Of a stretch of 64,000 nt of DNA, positions 49,319-58,792 are shown piece after piece. Made by a program: the position numbers and the translations under genes. The stretch's first letter is position 1; each line of letters opens with the position of its first letter. The notes under the pieces were generated by a model, which worked only from the letters and a program-made list of their open reading frames with translations, was not told the origin of the DNA and searched no databases. The DNA comes from Pseudomonas panipatensis (GTDB taxonomy: Bacteria > Pseudomonadota > Gammaproteobacteria > Pseudomonadales > Pseudomonadaceae), in NCBI RefSeq assembly GCF_900099785.1, contig NZ_FNDS01000012.1, positions 62,001-126,000 on the forward strand, given 5' to 3'.

Positions 49319-50467
49319 ATGCGAATTCTGCATTTCTTCAAGACCTACCTGCCCGACTCGGTTGGCGGTATCGAACAAGTCATCAATCAGCTATGCCGCA
49401 GTGGCGCTGCGCATGGGATCGACAATCAGGTCCTGACGCTGAGCGCCAACCCCGAGCCTGCGGTGCTGGAAGTCGATGGTCATCGTGTGCACCGCGCTCG
49501 CCTCGACCTGCAGATCGCCTCGACGGGGTTTTCCTATAGCGTGCTGGCGCGCTTCCGCGAACTGGCCGCCCAGGCGGATATCATCAACTTTCACTTTCCC
49601 TGGCCATTCATGGACCTGGTGCACTTCGCGTCGGGGATCCGCAAGCCAATGGTGGTGACCTACCATTCGGACATCGTGCGGCAGCGCCATTTGCTCAAGC
49701 TTTACCAGCCGCTGATGCACCGCTTCCTGGGACGTGCCGATCGCATAGTGGCGGCGTCGCCCAACTACCTCGCCAGCAGCGAAGTGCTGTGTCGCTACAG
49801 GTCCAAGACCGAAGTGATTCCCTACGGATTGGACAAGTCGGGCTATCCACAGCCGGGTGATGAGCGGCTGGAACACTGGCGAAGGCAGGTTGGCGATGGC
49901 TTCTTCCTGTTCGTCGGGGTGATGCGCTACTACAAGGGGCTACACATCCTGCTGGAGGCTGTCCAGGGGACGGGGCTTCCGGTGGTGGTAGTGGGTGCCG
50001 GGCCGCTGGAGCAGCAATTGAAGGCGCAGGCGGCGGCGCTGGGTGTCGAGAGCCATGTCCGCTTCCTCGGGCGTGTCAGCGAGGAGGACAAGGTTGCCTT
50101 GCTGCAGTTGAGTCGGGCCATCGTCTTCCCTTCCCACCTGCGCTCAGAGGCCTTCGGCATTTCCTTGCTGGAAGGGGCCATGTACGGCAAGCCGATGATT
50201 TCCAGCGAAATTGGCACCGGGACCAGCTACATCAATGCGCACGGGCTGACCGGCCTGGTCGTGCCGCCCAGCGACCCGCAGGCGTTTCGTGAGGCGATGC
50301 GTTGGCTCTGGGAGAATCCTGTCGCTGCGACAGCGATGGGCGAGCACGCGGAAGCGCGCTATCGGGAACTGTTCACGGCCGAAGCCATGGGGCGCCGTTG
50401 GGCCGACCTATACCGCGAACTGCTGGCCGAGAAGGCCGTATCCATACAGAAAGGCCGCTCAATCTAG
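49319..50467 (+). CDS. wbpZ: D-rhamnosyltransferase
   Basis: 382 residues, GT4. MRILHFFKTYLPDSVGGIEQVINQL, VTYHSDIVRQRHLLK, SPNYLASSEVLCRYRSKTEVIPYG and FPSHLRSEAFGISLLEGAMYGKPM. In P. aeruginosa it transfers the first D-rhamnose. Last gene of the core operon; its stop codon lies in the loop of the terminator. Confidence 0.93.
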   Translation: MRILHFFKTYLPDSVGGIEQVINQLCRSGAAHGIDNQVLTLSANPEPAVLEVDGHRVHRARLDLQIASTGFSYSVLARFRELAAQADIINFHFPWPFMDLVHFASGIRKPMVVTYHSDIVRQRHLLKLYQPLMHRFLGRADRIVAASPNYLASSEVLCRYRSKTEVIPYGLDKSGYPQPGDERLEHWRRQVGDGFFLFVGVMRYYKGLHILLEAVQGTGLPVVVVGAGPLEQQLKAQAAALGVESHVRFLGRVSEEDKVALLQLSRAIVFPSHLRSEAFGISLLEGAMYGKPMISSEIGTGTSYINAHGLTGLVVPPSDPQAFREAMRWLWENPVAATAMGEHAEARYRELFTAEAMGRRWADLYRELLAEKAVSIQKGRSI

Positions 50468-50475
50468 CGGCCTTT
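50450..50475 (+). terminator. Terminator at the end of the CPA operon
   Basis: Perfect 10-bp stem (AAAGGCCGCT with AGCGGCCTTT) with a CAATCT loop. The wbpZ stop codon (50465-50467) lies at the loop-stem border, so the last codons of wbpZ form the left arm. The T-run after it is short. Confidence 0.7.
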
Positions 50476-50528
50476 CACCAGTACAGTTTTTAACTGTCTG
50501 TATATCTCTGAACAGTTGCTGTTTTGGC

Positions 50529-50735
50529 TTAGCGCCAGAACGGCTTGTTCAGTTCTGCGTAGCGCTGGGCTTCGCTGATGCCGGCGTCGGCCAACAGGCG
50601 GGAATCCAGGCGGGCCAGTTGGCGACGGCTTTCGAGGCGACGCTGCCACAGGCGCACAGTGCCTACCAGACCACGGTGGGCGGTGGAAGAAGAACGGCTA
50701 TTGCTGAAGCTGGCGGAACCGAGGGTACGTTCCAT
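50529..50735 (-). CDS. DUF1127 small protein (copy at right end of CPA locus)
   Basis: 68 residues from the ATG at 50735; the open frame extends upstream but has no support. A basic helix LWQRRLESRRQLARLDSRLLADAGISEAQRYAEL is followed by PFWR. Paralog of the gene at 32296-32493; both end in PFWR, lie on the minus strand and sit just outside the CPA genes. Convergent with wbpZ. Confidence 0.8.
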   Translation of the reverse strand: MERTLGSASFSNSRSSSTAHRGLVGTVRLWQRRLESRRQLARLDSRLLADAGISEAQRYAELNKPFWR

Positions 50736-51092
50736 GGTGTTTATCCTTCCCGCTTTTGACGGGTAGTCAGTTACTGAAGTTCTTGAGACATATGTTCTGA
50801 CTTTTTGGTCAATCGAGACAGGTACAGTCGATCTAAATTGCATGGCATCAGGCATCTGTTTTAGTGAACTGTAATGCCGATTTTGGTGCGAACTGTACCG
50901 CTGCGCTCCGCTTTGGTGCGCATTCGATGGGTTTGGCGGGGGTTCTTGCGGGGGAAAACGAGGAAACAGCGGTAGGACAGGAACAGTCGAGGCGGGATAA
51001 AAAACTGTTCTGAAGTGTTTTTACGTGGTTTTTTTTGGCGTGTCCAGCCTTGCGGGCCATTCTTTGCGAAATGGCCCGCAAGGTGGCTTCCG
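50736..51092. other. Intergenic region, 357 bases
   Basis: No gene. The left part is the promoter side of the DUF1127 gene and is AT-richer than average, with a T-run of nine at 51028-51036. The right end carries a perfect 13-bp hairpin downstream of the CoA transferase. Confidence 0.4.
51048..51083 (-). terminator. Hairpin downstream of CoA transferase gene
   Basis: CCTTGCGGGCCAT (51048-51060) pairs with ATGGCCCGCAAGG (51071-51083), loop of ten bases. It lies ten bases after the stop of the minus-strand gene. There is no T-run downstream in minus-strand reading, so termination is a guess. Confidence 0.55.
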
Positions 51093-52589
51093 TCAGCTCG
51101 CGGCGAGCATGTGGCCGCGTTCTTCCAGATTGATGTGCCAGCTCAGGGCGTCGCGCAGGATATGCGGGGTGTGGCCGCCATGGGCGCAGGCTTTTTCGAA
51201 GTACTGAGTCAGCGCTTCACGGTAGGACGGGTGCACGCAGTTCTCGATGATCACCTTGGCGCGCTCGCGCGGTGCCAGGCCGCGCAGGTCGGCCAGGCCC
51301 TGTTCGGTCACCAGGATGTCGACGTCATGCTCGGTGTGATCGACGTGGCTGACCATCGGTACCACGCTGGAGATGTTGCCGCCCTTGGCGATGGACTTGG
51401 TGACGAAGATCGCCAGGTGTGCGTTACGGGCGAAGTCGCCGGAACCGCCGATGCCGTTCATCATCTTGGTGCCGCCCACGTGGGTGGAGTTGACGTTACC
51501 GTAGATGTCGAATTCCAGCGCGGTGTTGATACCGATGATGCCCAGGCGACGCACTACTTCGGGGTGGTTGGAGATCTCCTGCGGACGCAGCACCAGCTTG
51601 TCCTTGTAGCGCTCCAGGTGATCGAAGACGTCGGCGTTGCGGCGGGTCGACAGGGTGATGGAGCTACCCGAGGCGAAACGCAGTTTGCCGGCATCGATCA
51701 GGTCGAAGGTCGAGTCCTGCAGCACTTCGGAGTACATGGTCAGGTCTTCGAACGGCGACTCGATCAGGCCGCACATCACCGCGTTGGCGATACTGCCGAT
51801 GCCCGCTTGCAGCGGCGCCAGGTTCTTGGCCATGCGGCCGGCGTCCACTTCGCGCTTGAAGAAGGCGATCAGGTGGTCGGCGATCGCTTGGGTCTCGTCG
51901 TCCGGCGGCAGCACGGTGGACGGCGAATCCGGCTGGTTGTTGACGACGATGGCAACGATCTTTTCCGGCGGAATCGGGATCGCGGTGCTGCCGATGCGGT
52001 CGTCGACCTTGGTCAACGGGATCGGCGTGCGGGTCGGCCGGTAGGTCGGGATGTAGATGTCGTGCAGGCCTTCCAGGTTGGTGTGGTGGGCCAGGTTGAT
52101 CTCGACGATGACCTGCTTGGCGAAGATCGCGAAGCTGGCGGAGTTGCCCACCGAGGTGGTCGGCACGATATGGCCTTGCTCGGTGATGGCGGTGGCTTCG
52201 ATCACGGCGATGTCGGGCAGCTTGAGCTGGTGGTTGCGCAGTTGCTCCACGGTTTCCGACAGGTGTTGGTCGATGAACATCACCTCGCCGGCGTTGATCG
52301 CCTTGCGCAGGGTGCTGTCGACCTGGAAGGGCATGCGCCGGGCCAGCACGCCGGCCTCGGTCAGTTGCTTGTCAAGGTCGTTGCCGAGGCTGGCGCCGGT
52401 CATCAGGCTGATCTTCAGCGGATGCTTCTTGGCGAGACGCGCCAGTGCTTCCGGCACGGCCTTGGCTTCGCCCGCGCGGGTGAAGCCGCTCATGCCGACG
52501 GTCATGCCGTCCTGGATCAAGGCCGCAGCCTGGTCCGCAGTCATCACCTTGTCCAACAGGGAGGGCAGACGCACACGATCACGGTACAT
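51093..52589 (-). CDS. Acetyl-CoA hydrolase / succinyl-CoA:acetate CoA-transferase
   Basis: 498 residues. Family of ACH1/AarC/CAT1-type CoA transferases: MTVGMSGFTRAGEAKAVPEAL, PLQAGIGSIANAVM, LEFDIYGNVNSTHVGG and VTEQGLADLRGLAPRERA. The glutamate in the EFDIYGNVN segment is the expected acyl acceptor. Helps acetate and succinyl-CoA metabolism. Neighbour of the CPA operon also in P. aeruginosa, so this block is conserved. Own promoter, with a 214-base gap to pntB. Confidence 0.9.
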   Translation of the reverse strand: MYRDRVRLPSLLDKVMTADQAAALIQDGMTVGMSGFTRAGEAKAVPEALARLAKKHPLKISLMTGASLGNDLDKQLTEAGVLARRMPFQVDSTLRKAINAGEVMFIDQHLSETVEQLRNHQLKLPDIAVIEATAITEQGHIVPTTSVGNSASFAIFAKQVIVEINLAHHTNLEGLHDIYIPTYRPTRTPIPLTKVDDRIGSTAIPIPPEKIVAIVVNNQPDSPSTVLPPDDETQAIADHLIAFFKREVDAGRMAKNLAPLQAGIGSIANAVMCGLIESPFEDLTMYSEVLQDSTFDLIDAGKLRFASGSSITLSTRRNADVFDHLERYKDKLVLRPQEISNHPEVVRRLGIIGINTALEFDIYGNVNSTHVGGTKMMNGIGGSGDFARNAHLAIFVTKSIAKGGNISSVVPMVSHVDHTEHDVDILVTEQGLADLRGLAPRERAKVIIENCVHPSYREALTQYFEKACAHGGHTPHILRDALSWHINLEERGHMLAAS

Positions 52590-52733
52590 GGAAAAACCTC
52601 AGGCAGTAGAGAAGTGCGAGGCGGCCAGTCTATGGGTTCGGCAGTTTTTCGCCTTTATACCAAGGTCGCAAAACCACCTCCGTCTCAGCTTAGTTACTAC
52701 CAAAGTCCAGCGTGCGTTGCTTTGTCGGAAAGC

Positions 52734-52762
52734 AAGACACCGGCACGAGGCCGGTGTCTTTT
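52734..52762 (-). terminator. Terminator after pntB
   Basis: AAGACACCGG (52734-52743) with CCGGTGTCTT (52751-52760), loop CACGAGG. It lies 42 bases past the pntB stop and precedes the CoA transferase promoter; an adjacent T-run exists on the plus-strand side. Confidence 0.75.
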
Positions 52763-52803
52763 CAGGTGGCGTCTCAAGCGCCGCGGTCGGCGCGTGGGTA
52801 CGC

Positions 52804-54240
52804 TTACTCGACCGCCTTGACCATGTCTTCGATGACTTTCTTGGCGTCGCCGAAGACCATCATGGTCTTGTCCAGGTAGAACAGTTCGTTGTCCAGGCCG
52901 GCATAGCCACTGGCCATGGAGCGCTTGTTGACGATCACGGTGCGCGCTTTGTACGCCTCGAGGATCGGCATGCCGGCGATCGGCGACTTCGGATCGTTCT
53001 TCGCTGCCGGGTTGACCACGTCGTTGGCGCCGAGCACCAGGACCACGTCGGTCTGGCCGAACTCGGAGTTGATGTCCTCCATCTCGAACACCTGCTCGTA
53101 AGGCACTTCGGCCTCGGCCAGCAGTACGTTCATGTGGCCCGGCATGCGCCCGGCGACCGGGTGGATGGCGAACTTCACGGTGACGCCGCGGTGGGTCAGC
53201 TTTTCCGCCAGTTCCATCAGCGCGTGCTGGGCGCGGGCCACCGCCAGGCCGTAGCCGGGGACGATGATCACGCTGTCGGCGTTGGTCAGCAGGAAGGAGG
53301 CGTCATCGGCCGAGCCGGACTTCACCGCGCGCTGTTCCGTCGAGCCGCTCGCCGCACCGGCATCCGCATCGGCGCCGAAGCCACCGAGGATGACGTTGAA
53401 GAAGGAGCGGTTCATCGCCTTGCACATGATGTAGGAGAGGATCGCGCCCGAGGAGCCTACCAGGGAGCCGGCGATGATCAGCATCGAGTTGTTCAGCGAG
53501 AAGCCGATACCCGCCGCGGCCCAGCCGGAGTAGGAGTTCAGCATCGACACCACCACCGGCATGTCGGCGCCGCCGATGGGGATGATGATCAGCACGCCGA
53601 GGACGAAGGCCAGGGCCAGCATCATGGCGAAGGCGCCGATGTTGCCGGTGAACATGAACAGCAGGCCGAGGCCCAGGGTCGCCAGGCCGATCACCAGGTT
53701 GAGCAGGTGCTGGCCGGCGAACTGTACCGGTGCGCCCTGGAACAGGCGGAACTTGTACTTGCCGGACAGTTTGCCGAAGGCGATCACCGAACCGGAGAAG
53801 GTGATGGCGCCGATGGCCGCGCCGAGGAACAGCTCCAGGCGGTTGCCGGTGGGAATGGTGTCGCCCAGATGTTCGACGATGCCCAGCGATTGCGGTTCGA
53901 CCACTGCGGCGATGGCGATGAACACGGCGGCCAGGCCGATCATGCTGTGCATGAAGGCGACCAGCTCGGGCATCTTGGTCATTTCCACGCGCTTGGCCAT
54001 GATCGAGCCAGCGGTGCCGCCGACCAGCAGGCCGACGATGACGTAGCCGATGCCGGCGGTGGCGATTTCCGCGCCCAGCTTGAACACCAGGGCCACGGTG
54101 GTGAACACGGCGATGGCCATGCCGATCATGCCGAACAGGTTGCCGCGCCGCGAGGTCGTCGGGTGCGACAGGCCTTTGAGGGCCTGGATGAAGCAGACCG
54201 AGGCGATGAGGTAGAGGAGGGTGACGAGGTTCATGCTCAT
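52804..54240 (-). CDS. pntB: NAD(P) transhydrogenase subunit beta
   Basis: 478 residues. Membrane part with about nine helices (residues 5-265) then the NADP(H)-binding domain III: VIIVPGYGLAVARAQHALMEL and VLVLGANDVVNPAAKNDPKSPIAGMPIL. Proton-translocating transhydrogenase. The start used is MSMNL; the second ATG (54234) also has support. The gap to pntAB is one base. Third gene of the operon. Confidence 0.95.
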   Translation of the reverse strand: MSMNLVTLLYLIASVCFIQALKGLSHPTTSRRGNLFGMIGMAIAVFTTVALVFKLGAEIATAGIGYVIVGLLVGGTAGSIMAKRVEMTKMPELVAFMHSMIGLAAVFIAIAAVVEPQSLGIVEHLGDTIPTGNRLELFLGAAIGAITFSGSVIAFGKLSGKYKFRLFQGAPVQFAGQHLLNLVIGLATLGLGLLFMFTGNIGAFAMMLALAFVLGVLIIIPIGGADMPVVVSMLNSYSGWAAAGIGFSLNNSMLIIAGSLVGSSGAILSYIMCKAMNRSFFNVILGGFGADADAGAASGSTEQRAVKSGSADDASFLLTNADSVIIVPGYGLAVARAQHALMELAEKLTHRGVTVKFAIHPVAGRMPGHMNVLLAEAEVPYEQVFEMEDINSEFGQTDVVLVLGANDVVNPAAKNDPKSPIAGMPILEAYKARTVIVNKRSMASGYAGLDNELFYLDKTMMVFGDAKKVIEDMVKAVE

Positions 54241-54241
54241 G

Positions 54242-54562
54242 TCAGTGCTTCTCCGCCGGCGCTTTCGGCGCTTTCTTCTTGAACATTTCCAGCATGCGGC
54301 GGGTGACCAGGAAGCCACCGAAGACATTCACCGCCGCCAGGGCCACGGCCAGGGTGCCCATGATCTTGCCCAACGGGGTGATGGTCAGGGCGGCGGCCAG
54401 CATGGCGCCGACGATGACGATCGCCGAGATGGCGTTGGTCACCGCCATCAGCGGGGTGTGCAGGGCAGGGGTGACGTTCCATACCACGTGGTAGCCGACG
54501 TACACGGCCAGCACGAAGATGATCAGGTTGTAGATCCCGTGGGAGATCAGCATTTCTTCCAT
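54242..54562 (-). CDS. pntAB: NAD(P) transhydrogenase subunit alpha, membrane part
   Basis: 106 residues. The C-terminal membrane part of PntA as a separate protein, common in Pseudomonas and alpha-proteobacteria: four helices including [27 protein letters not shown] and [28 protein letters not shown]. Ends in a lysine/alanine-rich tail. Sits between pntAA and pntB. Confidence 0.93.
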   Translation of the reverse strand: MEEMLISHGIYNLIIFVLAVYVGYHVVWNVTPALHTPLMAVTNAISAIVIVGAMLAAALTITPLGKIMGTLAVALAAVNVFGGFLVTRRMLEMFKKKAPKAPAEKH

Positions 54563-54645
54563 CGTCTTTCACCGGTCTTGAGGCCGGGCCGAGGCCCGGC
54601 GCGTTCTTCTTTATAAGAGGTGCTTGGCGACAGTCCGCCGTGGCA

Positions 54646-55764
54646 TCAACCGTTCTTGCGGACCACCTGGCCGTCGCGGCACATCAGGCAGGCGGCGACG
54701 ATGTCGTCTTCCAGGTTGACCTTGAAGCCTTCGGCACTCAGGGTCAGCTTGAGGAAGTCGAGCAGGTTGCGCGCATACAGCGCCGAAGCGTCCGCCGGAA
54801 CCAGGGCGGCCAGGTTGCTGTGGCCGACGATGGTCACGCCATGCTTGACCACCACCTTCTCGGCTTCGGTCAGCGGGCAGTTGCCGCCCTGTGCCGCGGC
54901 CAGGTCGATGACCACCGAGCCCGGCTTCATTTCCTGCACCGTGGCTTCGTGCAGCAGGGTCGGGGCCTTGCGGCCGGGGATCAGCGCGGTGGTGATGACG
55001 ATGTCGGCCTGCTTGGCGCGCTCGTGCACGGCCTTGGCCTGGCGCTCCATCCACGACGCCGGCATCGGCCGGGCATAGCCGCCGACGCCTTGGGCGCACT
55101 CGCGCTCTTCATCGGTCTCGTACGGTACGTCGACGAACTTGGCGCCGAGCGACTCGATCTGCTCCTTCACCGCCGGGCGCACGTCGGAGGCCTCGATCAC
55201 CGCACCCAGGCGCTTGGCCGTGGCGATGGCCTGCAGGCCGGCGACGCCGGCGCCGAGGATCAGCACGCGGGCGGCCTTCACGGTGCCGGCGGCGGTCATC
55301 AGCATGGGCATGAAGCGCGGGTAGTGATTGGCGGCGAGCATCACGGCCTTGTAGCCGGCGATGTTGGCCTGGGAGGAGAGCACGTCCAGGCTCTGCGCAC
55401 GCGAGGTGCGTGGCGCGGCCTCAAGGGCGAAGGCGGTGATGCCGCGCTCGGCCATGCGGACGATGTTCTCGTTGTTGAACGGGTTGAGCATGCCGATCAG
55501 CACCGCGCCGGCCTTCATCTGGGCCAGTTCGGCTTCGCTGGGGGCGACCACCTTCAGCACCAGGTCGGCGCCGAAGGCTTCGGCGGCGCTGCCGATACGG
55601 GCGCCGGCGGCCTCATAGGCGCTGTCCGGCTGGCAGGCGTTGACGCCGGCACCGCTCTGGACGATCACCTGATGGCCTTGGCCGATCAGCTTCTTGACGG
55701 TTTCCGCGGTGGCGGCAACCCGCGTTTCACCGGCATGGGTCTCAAGGGGAACACCGATCTGCAC
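54646..55764 (-). CDS. pntAA: NAD(P) transhydrogenase subunit alpha, soluble part
   Basis: 372 residues. NAD(H)-binding domain I: MQIGVPLETHAGETRVAATAETV, ILGAGVAGLQAIATAKRLGAVIEASDVRP, and TALIPGRKAPTLLHEATVQEMKPGSVVIDLAAAQGGN. First gene of the pnt operon; 83 bases before pntAB. With pntAB and pntB it couples NADPH formation to proton inflow. Confidence 0.95.
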   Translation of the reverse strand: MQIGVPLETHAGETRVAATAETVKKLIGQGHQVIVQSGAGVNACQPDSAYEAAGARIGSAAEAFGADLVLKVVAPSEAELAQMKAGAVLIGMLNPFNNENIVRMAERGITAFALEAAPRTSRAQSLDVLSSQANIAGYKAVMLAANHYPRFMPMLMTAAGTVKAARVLILGAGVAGLQAIATAKRLGAVIEASDVRPAVKEQIESLGAKFVDVPYETDEERECAQGVGGYARPMPASWMERQAKAVHERAKQADIVITTALIPGRKAPTLLHEATVQEMKPGSVVIDLAAAQGGNCPLTEAEKVVVKHGVTIVGHSNLAALVPADASALYARNLLDFLKLTLSAEGFKVNLEDDIVAACLMCRDGQVVRKNG

Positions 55765-56432
55765 TCACAAATCTCCTGCGTGATCGTTGAGTAATCCGGC
55801 GCTGCATGGGCGGCCGGGATGTCGAACTGGCAGCGGATGTCTCGATCCAGCGGATACGGAACCCGATGGGCTGCGGCATTGTGCAATCGAACCACGGGGT
55901 CGGCAAGGAGTTCTGAAGTGAGACTAATCAATAACTACAAGTCACGTTCGGACCGATAATTCCGCGTCTGTGGTGCAGGCCGCGTCAGCCCTGGGCTTTA
56001 GCCTAATTGCCTATTGTGACCGGGGGAAAACGCTATCCCTGACGTGAATGACGGCTCATCAAAACCCCCCGAGACCCGGTGAGAGGCCCGTCAATCCTGC
56101 CGCAGGCGCAGGTATAGGTGTTAATTAATGTTTTTAATATGGAGTATGAGTCAATCCTGATGGCTGGATTTCTGTAGCAGATTTTTTACGTTGACTACGG
56201 AGTCAGCTTTTCCGCTGGAGCGCCCCTGTTACGGCTGTTTTCAGAGACTTGTCTCGCAACGGGAGCTTTCTGCCGAATGCGGCAGCAGCATGCCAATCAG
56301 CGACCAGTGATTGAAAAAATGAACGGAATGGGGAGCCCGTGACGCATTGAAAAAGACGGGTGAATGATCGGACTTTGCATCCGGCGATGTCTGCGGCGGG
56401 GCTTGGCGGGCTTGGCTGGGTGTCCCTGCGGC
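55765..56432. other. Intergenic region, 668 bases
   Basis: No gene recognised; frames on both strands are short and do not resemble proteins. It must contain the pntAA promoter and the end of the next gene. Features seen: an AT-rich stretch with TTAATTAA, and a 10-base direct repeat GTCAATCCTG at 56090 and 56150, exactly 60 bases apart. A small RNA gene or decayed gene cannot be excluded. Confidence 0.4.
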
Positions 56433-57071
56433 TCATTGCCGCGGAGTAATCCGCTCCAGCAGCTGGGTAATCCCGGCGCTGTATTGGGTTTCGTCCATGA
56501 GCGAGCTGGTCTGTGGAATCAGGTAGCACAGCTTGGCGTGCGGCCCCGTAGCGAGGCGCTGGAAGCCGGCCTTGGGCGCGAGCCGGCTGAGCGTGTCCCA
56601 GGGCAGTTGGATGGATTTGCCCGCCGGCGTTCGCAGGGTCAGCGTGGCATCGCCGATATGCAGCCGATAGTCACCCGCAAGACGCCGCAATGTCTGTTCC
56701 AGCCCCCAGCCGTGGATGCGTGCGAGACGGTCGAGCCGTCGCGGAGCGGCTGCCTGGGCGCGCCGCTGGGCAAGTCGAATCAGTGGGGGCAGCAGGCGCT
56801 TGCCCAGCCAGCGCCGCCAGAACAGCAGGTAGAGCGCGGTGACGATGGCCGCGGCCAGGGCGAACTCCAGCGGCCGTGCGTCCAGGTAGCACCAGGCGCC
56901 CGCCAGCCCGATGAGCAGTGGCGCGGGGCTGAGCAGGAAGCGCTGGCCGGCCTGCTGCAAACGTTGTTGGTAGTCCTGCAGGCGCTGCTCATCACGCAGC
57001 CGGCGCTCGGCGATCAGGGTTTGCTTGAGCGCGTCCAGCTGCGCCCTGTCGATGCGATAGCGAACATCCAT
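56433..57071 (-). CDS. YcxB-like membrane protein
   Basis: 212 residues. Two close hydrophobic helices (about 45-85: FLLSPAPLLIGLAGAWCYL and EFALAAAIVTALYLLFW) are followed by a soluble part with IQLPWDTLSRLAPKAGFQRLATGPHAKLCYLIP, which looks like the YcxB-like domain (PF14317). Start is ATG. Function unknown. It lies 22 bases downstream of the sco gene on the same strand and probably shares its transcript. Confidence 0.68.
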   Translation of the reverse strand: MDVRYRIDRAQLDALKQTLIAERRLRDEQRLQDYQQRLQQAGQRFLLSPAPLLIGLAGAWCYLDARPLEFALAAAIVTALYLLFWRRWLGKRLLPPLIRLAQRRAQAAAPRRLDRLARIHGWGLEQTLRRLAGDYRLHIGDATLTLRTPAGKSIQLPWDTLSRLAPKAGFQRLATGPHAKLCYLIPQTSSLMDETQYSAGITQLLERITPRQ

Positions 57072-57093
57072 TTCCGCCAGTATCCGTGGTTGC

Positions 57094-57732
57094 TCAGTTG
57101 CCGCTCTGGCTCAGTACCGCTGGCAACTGCGCGGCCAGCTTGGCGTTGTTCAGCGGCGCGCGGATGAAACCGTGCTGCGTGCCGTCCGGGCCGACGATCA
57201 CCAGGTTGCCGCTGTGGTCGACCGTGTAGTTGGGCTTGCTGGTGTCCGCCGGGATGTAGGGGATGCTCATCGCGTTGGCCAGCTTCTGGATGTTTTCGTC
57301 GCTGCCCACCAGGCCTTGGAAGCCGGCGTTGAAGAAGCCCAGGTATTCCTTCAGGCGCGCCGGCGTGTCGCGGTGCGGGTCGACGCTGACGAAGATCACC
57401 TGCAGTTGCTTGCTCACCTCCGGCGGCAGCTTGCCCTGCAGCTCGCGCAGTTGCGCCAGGGTGGTCGGGCAGACGTCCGGGCAGAAGGTGTAGCCGAAGA
57501 ACAGCAGGCTCCAGCGGCCTTTCAGGTTGGCCGTATCGAAGGCCTTGCCGTCCTGGTCCTGGAACTGCAGCGAGGGCACGCTGCGGGTCTGCGGCAGCAG
57601 CACGATGCCGGCGTCGAGCATGACCGTCGGATCGAGGCGGTGCTGCTGGTTGATGACCTTGTGCACGGTGAGGCCGAGGATCAGCGCCACGATGGCGGCC
57701 AGGATGAGGACAGTCTTGTTGACTCGGGACAT
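57094..57732 (-). CDS. SCO1/SenC copper chaperone
   Basis: 212 residues. N-terminal membrane anchor (residues 8-24), thioredoxin-like fold with copper ligands C84 and C88 (CPDVC) and H174 (VDHSG). Delivers copper to the CuA centre of cytochrome oxidase subunit II or acts as a thiol reductase. 107 bases after the heme O synthase gene on the same strand, at the end of the cox assembly genes. Confidence 0.93.
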   Translation of the reverse strand: MSRVNKTVLILAAIVALILGLTVHKVINQQHRLDPTVMLDAGIVLLPQTRSVPSLQFQDQDGKAFDTANLKGRWSLLFFGYTFCPDVCPTTLAQLRELQGKLPPEVSKQLQVIFVSVDPHRDTPARLKEYLGFFNAGFQGLVGSDENIQKLANAMSIPYIPADTSKPNYTVDHSGNLVIVGPDGTQHGFIRAPLNNAKLAAQLPAVLSQSGN

Positions 57733-57839
57733 GCGTTTCTCGTGGGTCGGGAGCGGTCGGAATCGTTCGTCGGCAACCTGTCGCAGGGCACATGACGCCT
57801 GTGGCGTGACGAGCCCTGCGGAATGCTGCCCATGACGCT

Positions 57840-58745
57840 TCAGAGTGGCAGGTTCAGCGGCAGGTAGTGGTCGACCAGCAGGGCGATGAACAGCAGGAAC
57901 AGGTAGGCGATAGAGTACTTGAAGGTGCCGATGGCCGCATGGGGTCGGCTGTCGCGGTACAGCGCCCAGGCCCAGTCGAGGAAGCGCGCGCCGAGGGCCA
58001 GGGCGGCGAGCAGGTAGACCAGGCCGCTCATGTGGATGGCGAAGGGCATCAGGCTCACGGCGAACAGCACCAGGCTGTAGAACAGGATGTGCAGTTTTGT
58101 GTAGCGCTCGCCATGGGTCACCGGGAGCATTGGGATGTCGGCCTTGGCGTACTCATCCTTGCGGTGCAGACACAGGGCCCAGAAGTGCGGCGGCGTCCAG
58201 GCGAAGATGATCAGCACCAGCAGCAGCGGTTCGGCGGACAGGTGTCCGGTCACCGCGACCCAGCCGAGCAGCGGCGGCGCGGCGCCGGCGAGGCCGCCGA
58301 TAACGATGTTCTGCGGCGTGGCGCGCTTGAGGAAGCCGGTGTAGAGCGCTGCGTAGCCGAGCAGCGAGGCCAGGGTCAGCCAGGCTGTCAGCGGGTTAGT
58401 GAAGGTCAGCAGTAGGCTCATCCCGGCCACGGCCAGGAGCAGGGCGAAGCCCAGCGCCGTGCCGGGTGACAGGCGGCCTTCGACCAGGGGCCGGCGATGG
58501 GTGCGCGCCATGATCGAGTCGATGCGCCTGTCCACCACGTGATTCACCGCCGCGGCGGCGCCGGCGCACAGGCCGATGCCGAGGTTGCCGAACAGCAGCA
58601 CTTGCCAGGGCACGCCGCTGCGGGTGGCGAGCAGCATGCCGATCAGCGAGGTGATCAGCATCAGCAGGACCACCTTGGGCTTGGTCAGCTCCAGATAGTC
58701 GCGCCAGCCGGGTTGGCTTCGGGTGCTGCTGAGTACACTGGCCAT
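57840..58745 (-). CDS. ctaB: Protoheme IX farnesyltransferase (heme O synthase)
   Basis: 301 residues, UbiA superfamily with nine helices. NHVVDRRIDSIMARTHRRPL is the diagnostic ND-type motif variant and TPPHFWALCLHRKDEYAKADIPMLP the second. Makes heme O for heme A. Equivalent to CyoE. Start at 58745 chosen because upstream residues are not conserved. Follows ctaA by 47 bases. Confidence 0.94.
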   Translation of the reverse strand: MASVLSSTRSQPGWRDYLELTKPKVVLLMLITSLIGMLLATRSGVPWQVLLFGNLGIGLCAGAAAAVNHVVDRRIDSIMARTHRRPLVEGRLSPGTALGFALLLAVAGMSLLLTFTNPLTAWLTLASLLGYAALYTGFLKRATPQNIVIGGLAGAAPPLLGWVAVTGHLSAEPLLLVLIIFAWTPPHFWALCLHRKDEYAKADIPMLPVTHGERYTKLHILFYSLVLFAVSLMPFAIHMSGLVYLLAALALGARFLDWAWALYRDSRPHAAIGTFKYSIAYLFLLFIALLVDHYLPLNLPL

Positions 58746-58792
58746 GCTCGTTTCTCCGTCGATTCGTGGGTGCACCGCGCCAGGGCGGGCGT

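Noticed and set aside
50848-51081. 77-residue minus-strand frame
   Set aside because: Lies in the promoter and hairpin region; basic low-complexity translation with no support.
51015-54282. Long plus-strand frames of 601 and 741 residues
   Set aside because: Antisense to the CoA transferase and pntB; high-GC third-position effect.
56203-57167. Frames of 108 (minus) and 267 (plus) residues near the YcxB-like gene
   Set aside because: One lies in the intergenic gap without homology, the other is antisense to the YcxB-like gene.
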